DNA of 64,000 nt from Burhinus oedicnemus (Eukaryota > Chordata > Aves > Charadriiformes > Burhinidae), in assembly GCA_008921705.1 (NCBI GenBank), contig VFFE01007878.1, positions 467,193 through 531,192 of the forward strand. Direction: 5' to 3'. Positions within the stretch are counted from its first letter, which is position 1. The number at the start of each line of letters is the position of its first letter. The notes under the pieces are model-generated. The model worked only from the letters and a program-made list of their open reading frames with translations. It ran no database searches and was not told where the DNA came from. Below, in pieces: positions 1 to 10,220 of the stretch. A program made the translations under genes and the position numbers.

Positions 1-3000
1 GGTTATAGCATTTTGCAGGAGATATTTTGAAATAAAGTTAAATTAAAAATCTAATATTAAATCATACTTGTGGTGGAGTGGACGGTGCGGTAACAGAAAC
101 TTCAAAGTGAATTCAAATATAAATCCAGACAGTTGTAAAAACTGTCCTTGCCTGCTACTTTGTTGTTCCTTTATGGGAAATGAACTAGATGTTTTTCCAT
201 GTGTGTTTTTTCCCTACACTTCCCAATAAGTTTTTTCTTTGGTTACCATAGAGGGACCAAAAATTGCAGGGAGATAAAACACTTACTATTAGAAGTAGTT
301 CCTCAGAAGCAGTCTGTTATATCTTGATACAGTTTTCTAATGACGACTTGTCTGAGTATCAGCCTGCCATATTTCATGACTACTCAGTCACATTTATAAA
401 TTAAAAGGGTCAAAATGAAGCAGGAAAATTTAATAAATTCTAAAAACATCAGAGTGAAATCATGCAAACTTATGAACTGGGGAGTGTGTAAGTACTCAGC
501 TTAATATTTGAAAATTGTTTGACAAGCCTAGATGAACCAAATGTTCATTTGGCTTATAAGATGTATGACTTGGAAATAGATGGTAAGAAACAAATATAGT
601 TACAGACTGTTAGTTTTGATCTCTGTCAATCCTGGTATCACAAAGGTAGGAGCTTGAAAGTTGTCTTATTCTTTAATGACAGCTCGTCTTCTTTATTGAT
701 AGTAGTTAGGCTAAGTTTAGACCAGGATAATGTGCATTTTATAGTTGACTGCTTCTCTGGGGAGATTTTCTTTGGTATGATTTTTCCAGTAATTGTTTAG
801 GAAAATGTGAGTATGTGCTTAGCAGATTTCATCATGAAAAATGGTGTCAAGGTAGTCAACTGATAGTGAGTATTCAGTTACTATACTGAATTTTCCTTCA
901 TAGATTTGCAAACGAATTTACATCATTTTACATCAATGATTTGAAAATCGTTACATTAGGAATCATCATAGGTCTACACTAGGCTGGATTTATCGTAAGA
1001 GGCATTTTATCTTTTGTTCTATACATGTCTTGTACAGCACAGAATAAATGGCAGGTACTGATGCAGACATAAAATGAAGTACTGCTCTACTTCTCTTTTC
1101 ACAGAGAAAAAAAATTAAATTTTCGTCAAAATATCATTATGTTTCTATACACAGTCCTAAAATAAATTACTTTAGATAACAAATAGAATTTGTCTTTAAT
1201 TGAACATACCACGTGGAGGTAGTTTTGTCCACTTTTTTCATTGACTACGAGCAGTACCTTTGATATAAAAGTCAGTGTTCTGTGAAAACTAATTATTTTT
1301 TCTCTTTGCTTGTTGGATTGTAATAGTGTGCACTCAGAAACACTGCAAAGTTTTTAAAACAGTTCAGTTTTTGATTATTCCTTTGTGTGCATGCTGAAGT
1401 TTTTACTAGGATTTTTAAGATAATTGGCCTTTTCTTGGGAAAAAAGAGTTGTACTAAATTATAGTCTTATTTAAAATCATGTTGGTTTCCCTCTTCTGGT
1501 ATTCTGTATTTACGTCACTGGAAAGGAAAAAAACATTATTCCATTCAATTTGACTCAGTGTGTTTAAAACACCTTTAAAAGTACTTTCAGTATTAAAATT
1601 AAGATTAACAGTACATTTACAGAATCAGATGTAATAGTACAATAGATAAAAATTAACTTGCTGCCTTTGTAGGTTTTATTATTCAATTTTTCATACTTTA
1701 GTAGAATTACTAATGGAAAGATCTTGATCTGTCGTCTTTTGTCCATGAATTAAAGGATTGTTGTTTATAATAATATTTATATCCTAATGACATTTCTGTA
1801 TACAAAAACTATTAGGTTCCCTGGAACTACAAACTCACTTGTAATGTCTGTTGTTAGACCTTTATATTTTTGTAGGGTTCATGCCAAGAGAGGGAAACCA
1901 ATGTAAAAGTAAGCAGTATTTTAAATATTTAAAAAAATATTTACTCTTTAAAAAGCAGTTCTAAGCCCAAAATTTGTTAAGGGAGAATCAATCATATGAA
2001 AAGGATCAGAGAGAAAATATTAATTCATCATTCAGATTGTAATATTTTGCATTTTTGACATGAAATAGAAGTCTGGAAAAAGCTGTAGCGTCAATTGCAA
2101 AAAAGAGACTGCAAGTGTTAACAGAAAGGCTTTACATCTATAACTTACAGTTACTGTAAAACTCTGCACTAAAATTGCTAGCAATGGTAACACCCTTGAT
2201 GATAAAATATTTTTCTTTATTTAACATAGTCCAAGGGCTTTGGCTAAGTTTGTGTGTTTGTTCTGTGTCAACATGCTCCTTCTAACTTCTCTACAAGAAA
2301 AAGTTTTCTCTCTCTAGTAGAGAAAAACCAAAAACCAGAGAGGTTTTATGGATTCCTAGCTAAAGGAATGGCTTCAGTTGGAGTGTTCATTTATTAGACA
2401 TCAAATAATCAACCATTAAACATGAGCTGTAGGAAATCTAGTATCATTAGTTCTGTGGCTTATGGAACAATTTGTCTTTATAATATATTGAAATAATTTG
2501 TTCACGAAGTATTAAAATATGAAATTGAAGAATATAAATTAGGAGAAGTGAAAGGGAAAACTAAAGAGAAGGAAAATAATTCAAAATCATGCACAAATGA
2601 AGCATATATGTAAGAATTATGGTTACTTTCAAAAAGTGTTATTTGTTTTTGAATTATTTCTTATTCACAGCTTTCAATATAAAAATACTTCCATGAAAAT
2701 TGATCCCAGGTTATGGGTCTGTTCTCCAAGAGCAGGAAGTCATAAATACTGAATTCTGAGTTTTGTGTATTTAAATATTCTCAGTATTTCCTTTTGATCT
2801 GCAATGATTATTTGCTCCTGTTTTCAGTAGCGTTGCATCTACTGAACATCCTAAACACTTACTGTTGCACTGTAGTTTGGAGTACTTCAAAAGCATAAAA
2901 TTTTGAGGTGAATCTCCTGATCATCCCTAGCTGCTTCATTTTAGTTCAGAGCACAGTATATTATCAGAGTGCTTGAATACCTTGCATACTTTCTCCAGCT

Positions 3001-6000
3001 AATAAGGAACAAGCTGTTCACAGGCCTAGGTTAGAACTAGTTATATAACTATGATAAGTCTTAAAAGGAAAGTCCTTGTTTGTGACACTTTAACAATTTC
3101 TTTTCACATTAGAAATGTCTCTGAAACGTTTCTGAATCCATAAGTAAGCATCTAGGTGGGTCTACCATTTTATCTATCACTAGGGAGTTGTAAAAGAAAA
3201 TTTATAAAGCTTTTTTTCTGAGGCTATAAAAAATAGCAGAAGGTATTTTTATACTGATTCACCATCCAACAGAAGATAGAGGAAGGTTGCTTTGACATCT
3301 TTCCCAGCAATGGACTGAAGCTAGAGGGAGAAATAAGTGAACAGAAGGATCAGCGCTTCTACACCTTGAAAGAATGTTACAGGTTTTCTCTGTGACTATC
3401 TGGACAGGTTCCATGTCTTGTTGCTTTTAGCAAGAAGAGTGGCTTTTTTAGTCATAACTGTAGGATTTCTGCTTGGTTGCTTCCTATTGACAATTCACTA
3501 AATATACTGTGTTAAAGTCATATGAACTCAACCCAGCTAAATGACTTTGGAAGTTCCTTGAGTAAAGGATACTCTTGGAAGCCATGACCTCCCTGTGTTG
3601 AGCTCTAGGCTAATATAGAGAGCCATGACTGTGTAGAGAAGGTGTTGATAGGTGGTTTGCTGGAACTGAGGGTGTAGTATAGGTGGGTCAAGGACAGCCT
3701 GGATGTGGGCTCTAGGAAGGGCAGTGGCTTGCTGTGAAGTTACATGAAGAGGAATGGGGCTGTAGAAGGTTGTAGGGCCTATGTGAGGGAGCTGTTGATC
3801 TCCTTAAGCTGTGAGAAGATAGGGATGAGAAAGAGACAGTGAAATATCAGTACTAGAATTGAAGAAACATCTCTTTCTCAGGATCAGCTCCTCAGCTGTG
3901 CTGTATGGGTCAGGGGCAAATACTGTTTTCTTTTCTCTGCTGAGTCCCAGCCCACAGTTACATTTTAATGGATAGGATCTGCACATGCAACTCCACTGCT
4001 ACAACAAACTACAGTGAAGGAAGAGGAGCTTGTAAATTCAGCCAAGTGCTGTGTCTTGTCTCCCAGCTCATGACTAAGAGGATATGGGTTACTGAATTGT
4101 CAATAGCCAAACACAGAAATGTTCCTGCACTGTTAACACTAGTTTGGATTATTGGCAATGGCTCAGAAGGTAGAACTGGCTCTGCAGATGCTCTTGTTCA
4201 TTGGAAATCCTTCATTCAAATATTGACTCAGTCCTTCCCTATTTACTTGATAAAGTCTAATTAGATCACAGCATGCAATGATACAGCTGTAGTGCTCTGT
4301 TCTTTGTACTTTGTTTAAACTTCAGTTAAGTAGAAAACTAAGAATAAAAAGGAAAACAAATCTTTACATTTGGGAAGATACTCTACCAGATGAATGAAAA
4401 TAAACAGTTCATCCATTTCTTTCAGGTGAGGAAGATTTTCCGTACCTCTTCCTAATTTTGAGATTTTAGGAGCCTGTAGAGTTAAGTAAACAAAATGTAG
4501 TTAAGGACTTGTGATGCTAATCTTGTAAGAACAGGCTTGTGGAGTTGTCCCCAAAGCAATATAAAAGCAATCAGTTGATGATAAAACATTTTGAAATAAT
4601 GAGGCTTTTGAGTGTAATCATGTAATCAGGAATTCTAAGAGTTGCTGGCTGTTAGAGCAAAGTGCCAGCAATGTATTATAGAATGAACTAATCCAACAGG
4701 ACAAATAAAGCTGAAGATTCATAATGGGATTATTATTGTAGTCTATTGTCTAATATTTATGAAGGTAATTCAGTGTGCACTTAAGCTCTTCAAAGTGCAT
4801 TAGAACTTCTAAAATAGCTGCATTGTCAACAATCCGCTTAAAAATCTTGAATTTTCCAATATTATGGAAATGGCAAGGCATGTTAGTTACTTAGTATGCA
4901 TTTCTAGCACATTTCAGGCTGTGAAAGCATTGTGTTTTGTCTCTATGGTATTACAGAAATCACCACAATTTTCAGATCATAAGTTGTTATATTAAGTCTT
5001 ACAAGTTGTTTTCCTGAGTTTCATAAAATATTTTTTGCCAGATTCTTGGATTCTGCTTCAACTGCTTTTTACTGGTTGTCAGCTTGAAGGACAAAAAATG
5101 TGTCTGACTGTCCCTTTTGTGTGAAACTGAGCAGTGCCGAGAAGGGGTTGCTCTTCATCATTGGTGTTGGTGGAAATTTAATGGAGCAGAGCTTCACCTA
5201 CACTGCTCCACAAATCCTCAGCTGTGGTCTTCCTTTTGCATCATAGTAATGCTGAGAAGAGTTTTAAGGTTATTCCAAGGCATGAAGGAGCAAATATGTA
5301 AAGAAGGATTTTACATGTGTCATGAATCTTATAGGCACCCTAAGAATCATCTAAGAAAGTTGTTATTGTGAAGAGGAGTGAAGAATTGTTTAGGAAAGAA
5401 GGTGTGGACTCCAATTAGGCAGAGATATGTTTAGAAATGCACATGGGTTTGTGGTTATAGTGGGAAACTCTCTATAGGGAAACACAACCAAAATTATGGT
5501 GGTTTTGTTAAAGTGAGTGGAGTAGCATCACAGGGATAATTTTTACAATGAAATAATGTATTTTTAATAACTTTTGCCATATTATCCCATTCTTTAGAGA
5601 GCAGTGGCTATTAAGATGGCTATTAAGCTACAGTAGCTTTTTAAAATTAAATTATAGGAGGACATTTAAAATATACAAGACTAATTTGTATCAGTGAAAA
5701 TCATACCAATAAAATCATATTCAATGACAGGGTGAATGTAAATTACAGAGAAGTTTTAGGTACAGTGCATTTAGATATGCATTTTAAACAAATTATTAGT
5801 CATATGTAAATGGATACTTTTCATTTGAAGCTTGTATTGTGCAAAGGTACTATATTCACTGCATATTCATTTTACATTAAGCACATCACTGTTGCCTGGT
5901 TTTCTGCTTCTTAATGAAACACTTAAAGGCACTAGCATGGCAGTGACTTGGCATAACTACATGTCATCAATTTTTAGGTATTAAAAATTGATTTCCAGAA

Positions 6001-7122
6001 TGTACTACGCAATGTCATGTAGGTTTTCAGCATGCATTATGTGTGACTCTACATCTATAGCATTTTTCTTTTCTGAAGAAATAACAGGGATGGCAAATCT
6101 GACCTTATTTGCTGGAAATTTTAAATCTGGTGCAAGATCTGCTAATTCTATTTAAGGCTGTAATAAGAGAAAAAATATGGAGTAAGACAATGAATTAAAA
6201 TATTTTTCATACCAGAAACACTCACGCTCTTAGCACACCACTATTTGGGTGTCCCTTGTTCTTACGCCCCTTATGTAAGTCACTAGTCATTACCTCAGTG
6301 TGGCTATTATGTCGTTGGTTGTTTTTTTTTCCCCCTTTCCTTTATTTATATTTGGAGTCCTCTTTCTTCTTTATACATACTCTGTAGTCATGGTAATGCT
6401 TAATAAGTATGCCTTGTTATTCTTCTCTTAGGCTGGTCTTGAGTTTATCATCTCTGGATGAGAAATGCCACAGCTGCTCCAGGGAAAAAGGGAAAATGTC
6501 TTATCTGACATTATCTGAAAGACAATGAAATGGAAAAGAGCAATGTATCAAAAGATGGCTGCTGCTTCTCATAATTCAGGGTAGTTCTTTTGTATATAGT
6601 GGTTTGTTTTGTTTGTTTGGTTGGTTCGTTGTTTTTTTTTTGTAAAGCTGCTGCTCAGTGTTGGTGCTCCTGCTGCCTTTGCTGCTGCCCCCAACAGCAA
6701 GCAACACTCTGGTCATCTCTGCTGTTTCTGGGTTGGATCACACCTGGGTCTGTTGGATGGGATCTGTATTCATTACTGAACACAACTCACTGCGTGTCCA
6801 TGTCCTTAAGGGACCCTCATGCCCTCTAACAATCGCTTTTAAGACTGTAAGCAACTGACGCTTTCTGCTTCTGTCCGACACCCATCAAACAGATGCCTGT
6901 TTAACGGTGTAGAAATCCACTGTTTTCTTCTGAGTGGTGTGTTTTTTCCTTTCTTGTAGGTAACCTTCATTTTATTAAGGACAGAATACATCTGTTTATC
7001 GAAGTGAATTTACATTTAAGCAAAAACTTTAACTCTCCATGAAGATGAAGGTCTCACTAAGAATCGTCACATTACTGGTAAATACTACTCAGTAAAAGGA
7101 TATGCTTATAAGAGAAAAGGCT
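1..7122. other. AT-rich non-coding stretch, no firm gene or element
   Basis: The stretch is unique-looking AT-rich DNA. A modestly GC-richer patch runs from about 3550 to 4200, and a perfect 14-bp palindrome (TAGTTATATAACTA) lies at 3038-3051. Open frames up to 98 codons (3968-4264) show no domain, signal peptide or repeat I recognise. A weak exon-like stretch at 500-582 is discussed as a finding. If the window is STPG-like intron, this is intron. Confidence 0.5.
6601..6642 (+). repeat. TTTG/TTGG simple repeat ending in a T run
   Basis: GGTTTG and TTTG steps run into a ten-base T tract. The 79-codon frame crossing it starts in low-complexity sequence and shows no recognisable domain. Confidence 0.65.
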
Positions 7123-7306
7123 TGTGGAGGGTTGACCCTGGCTGGACACCAGGTGTCCACCAAAGCCACTCTATCACTCCCCTCCTCACCTGGATGGGGG
7201 AGAGGAAAATATAACAAAAAACTCGTGGGTCAAGATAAGGACAGGGAGATCACTCAGCAATTACCATGATGAGCAAAACAGATTCGACTTGGGGAAATTA
7301 ATTTAA

Positions 7307-7312
7307 TTTATT
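7307..7312 (-). promoter_or_regulatory. Polyadenylation signal AATAAA of the minus-strand LTR
   Basis: TTTATT on the plus strand reads AATAAA on the minus strand. It lies about 185 bp before the LTR's 3' end at 7123, a suitable place for the R region signal. Whether it is still used is unknown. Confidence 0.45.
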
Positions 7313-7514
7313 ACCAATCAAATCAGATCAGGGTAATGAGAAATAAACCCAAATCCTAAAACGCTTTCCCACACCCCTTCCTTCTTCCTGAGCTCAACTT
7401 CACTCCCCATTTCTCTACCTCCTGCCCCTGAGCAGGGACTGGATGTTGCGGTCAGTTCATCACATGTTGTCCCTGCCTCTCCTTCCTCCTCATGGACAGA
7501 ACTCCTCATGCCCT

Positions 7515-7945
7515 TCCTCTGTTCCAGCGCTGGGTCCCTCCCATGGGAGACAGTCCTCCACAAACTTCTCCAACGTGGGTCCTTCCCGTGGGTTGCAGCT
7601 CTTCATAAACTGTTCCAGCATGGGGCACTTCCATGGGGTGCAGTCCTTCAGGAATGGACTGCTGAAGTGTGGGTCCCCCATGGGGTCACAAGTCCTGCCA
7701 GTAAACCTGCTCCAGTGTGGGCTCCTCTCTCCATGGGTCCACAGGTCCCACCAGGAGCCTGCTCCAGTGCAGGCTTCCCATGGGAAGCCTTCAGGCACAT
7801 CCACCTGCTCTGACGTGGGGTCCTGCATGGGCTGCAGGTGGATATCTGCTCTACCATTAACCTCCACATTCTGCAGGGGGACAGCCTGTCTCACCATGGT
7901 CTTCACCACGAGCTGCAGGGCAATCTCTGCTCTGGCACCTGGAGC
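7515..7945. repeat. Minisatellite-like array of about nine diverged 40-52 bp units inside the LTR
   Basis: Each unit on the plus strand has the skeleton GCTCCAGYGTGGG, then TCC, then CCATGGG, then a TGCAG or ACAG step, ending in a CCT or ACT before the next unit. Unit starts are visible near 7522, 7568, 7613, 7662, 7709, 7757, 7806, 7849 and 7893. Units are clearly related but differ in length and have many substitutions. This periodicity explains why several frames stay open through the block. Confidence 0.75.
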
Positions 7946-8256
7946 ACCTCCTCCTCATCCTTCTTCACTGACCTTGGTGTCTGCAGAGTTGTTTGCCTTA
8001 CATATTTTTACTCCTCTCTCCATCTGCAGTTGCCCAGGTTTTGGTTGTTCCTCGTCCCCCTTCTTGAATAAGTTATCACAGAGGTGCTACCACCGTCACT
8101 GATGGGCTCGGCCTTGGCCTTGGCCAGAGGTGGTTACTTCTTGGAGCCAGCTGGCATTGGCTGTATTGGACACAGGAGAAGTTTCTAGCTGCTTCAGACA
8201 GAAGCCATCCCTGTAGCCCCCCCGCTACCAAAACCTTGCCATGCAAACCCAATACA

Positions 8257-9942
8257 GGACTCAGGAGAAATTGGGAAGGGAAACGTGATGCACAAGAGTG
8301 TGACAGGAGACTGTCTCAGCATGTCTGAATAGCTTTAAGACTGAAGATATTTTGCTTCTTGCTGGCTACAAAAGTATGTCTTAAGGGATCCACTTTTTCT
8401 CCCATTGAAATTCATGGGAGCTTTATCCTGTAATTGGTTATACCATAGTCTGTCTTTGGCATATTTAATATTGCATAGGTTTGGTGGAAATTTTTCTTTC
8501 CCCATTGCTGAGTACAAAAAGCAAAAGAAACCACAAGATAAATTAAAATCTGTTAAATGCAAAATATGACTTAAACCTATAAACTTCATGATGGTGTGTT
8601 GATATAGTCATGTGAGATCTGCAGCTGTATGCAGCTGAGATCTATGTATGTATTTTGGTCATATTAATTTTAAGTAGGTATCTTTTATATTTATAATGTT
8701 AATTTTCTATAGACAGCCGATACTAAGCAAAGGAAATTGCAAACTTTGAACTGACAGATGAGTTTAAGAAAAAGACTGTAATGTGAATCCCAAAGCAAAG
8801 AATGACTGTTCATTTTGTTAAAGGATCTAATAGGGTTTTGAAAAGAAAACCGCAAAGATTAAAAAAATAAATAAAATAAAATTGATCCCACCAAATAAAC
8901 TATACAATACAGTATAGAACTCCTTTGGCTGGAGTATGTGGTTCTCAACCTACACAGCATGAAACAAAGTTAAGTTGAACAAAACTCTCTATTTGTTAAG
9001 ATTATTTTAATTTCTCCGCTTGATTTTATTATATTTTTTAACATCTGAAATCAACTAAAGCAATTTAAGTATAAAAAAATTGTTGTTCGTTGGATGGGGA
9101 GGAGAAGAAGAGAAAAGCTTTGGACTACTTCAAGTGATTTGTTTTTCCTTTGAAGCAGTATTTCATTTTTATGATAAAAATAATTATACTTGTAAAGGGT
9201 GACATCATTCCATTTTCCAAATGTAATGCTAAAGAAATTGTATGAGCAATACACTGTTATAATAGCATTTATGTTTGCAGCAAATTTCTCTCAGCTGTTT
9301 AGAAATTCTCCTAATTTAAATATTGGCAAGGCCATTTTCTGGTGATAGGAGGCAATGGATTTGCAGTGATTTATCATAGGAAAATATCTTTGGTTAACTT
9401 GTAGGTTGTGCTTAATCTACGGCTGAGTGAAACTTTTCCCAGTGAAAAATGACACTCTGCAAGGAGAAGCTAACGTAAGTTTCAGTTTTGGGAAGCACGG
9501 GGGGGAGCTAAGGATATGCGGTAGGAGATCCAGGGAATAAAAAAATACACCTTGTCCTGGGGCAGCTGCTGATATATACAGTTGCTACCGTGACCCCTGC
9601 TAAAGTACTGTTGAACTCTACTACCTCTGTTAATGGTAACTGGGCACATTCTTTGGCAATGGTTTCCCTTTGTGCCCCACAGTGGAATATAATTCATGGC
9701 ATTAAAGATGCGTGCCTAGCTAAAGTCAAAGATTCATTTCAAGTTTTAAGTGTGTAATGCTATTATAAGAATGGATATGACAAACCTTTTTGAATAAAAC
9801 TGAGTTTCCAAAATTCTGAAGGAGAGTCATTCCAAGTTCTATACCACTAAAAATGCTGGTCCATTGCTTATAAATAAACTTCACTGATGAAGGGCTACTA
9901 ATATGCTGTCTTCAGAGATTTAAGTTAACAACTATGGTATTT
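8257..9942. other. Non-coding stretch between the old LTR and the CR1
   Basis: Apart from the hairpin at 8615-8643 and an A-rich run near 8860-8885, I see nothing recognisable. A slightly GC-richer patch at 9480-9700 carries a 71-codon minus frame without recognisable features. Confidence 0.5.
8615..8643. repeat. Short inverted repeat (hairpin) with paired CAGCTG and AGATCT blocks
   Basis: The left arm is AGATCT, one unpaired G, then CAGCTG. A 4-nt spacer follows, then CAGCTG and AGATCT. The arms pair over 12 bp with one bulged base. The two CAGCTG blocks are also E-box sequences. It lies 359 bp beyond the LTR and is not part of it. Confidence 0.7.
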
Positions 9943-10220
9943 AGAATCATAGAATTGCTTAGGTTGGAAAAGACCTTTACAATCATCAAGTCCAGTCGTT
10001 AACCTAGCACTGCCGAGTCCACCACTGAACCATGTCCCTCAGCACCACACATACACATCTTTTAAATACCTCCAGGGACGGTGACTCAACCACTTCCCTG
10101 GGCAGTCTGTTCCAATGATTAACAACCCTTTCAGTGAAGAATTTTTTCCTAATATCCAATCTAAATTTCCCCTGGCATAACTTCAGGCCCTTTCCTCTTG
10201 TTCTATCGCTATTTGTAAGA
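9943..10220 (-). mobile_element. 5'-truncated CR1 LINE, 3' end of ORF2 plus short 3' tail
   Basis: The plus strand begins AGAATCATAGAATTG and continues with a GGTTGGAAAAGACCTT-type stretch, the reverse complement of the avian CR1 3' terminus. The minus strand translates through the end of ORF2 with the motif [19 protein letters not shown], and [15 protein letters not shown] just upstream. This is the C-terminal end of the CR1 reverse-transcriptase ORF. Similarity fades near 10220, so only the last 280 bp or so was inserted, as usual for CR1. A minus-strand frame runs to 10252, but it is a LINE fragment, not a host gene. Confidence 0.92.

Larger units (their letters stand above)
7123..8256 (-). 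mobile_element. Old solo LTR of an avian endogenous retrovirus
   Basis: Read on the minus strand the element starts TGTATTGGGTTTGC and ends CCCTCCACA, giving the TGT...ACA ends of an LTR, 1134 bp long. The sequence matches, from memory, an LTR repeated many times in bird genomes. A decayed TATA-like stretch lies on the minus strand near 8061-8072, and AATAAA lies at 7307-7312. U3 is therefore on the high-coordinate side and R/U5 on the low side. No gag, pol or env sequence adjoins it, so it is a solo LTR. Flanking pentamers AGGCT (7118-7122) and GGACT (8257-8261) differ by two transitions and could be a worn target duplication. Open frames inside it, up to 219 codons on the plus strand at 7443-8102, are by-products of its repetitive GC-rich U3 and are not genes. 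Confidence 0.85.

Noticed and set aside
7443..8102. 219-codon plus-strand frame, the longest in the window
   Set aside because: It lies wholly inside the minus-strand LTR and runs through its minisatellite-like array; several other frames stay open there too. The peptide is Ser/Cys/Pro-rich simple sequence with no domain.
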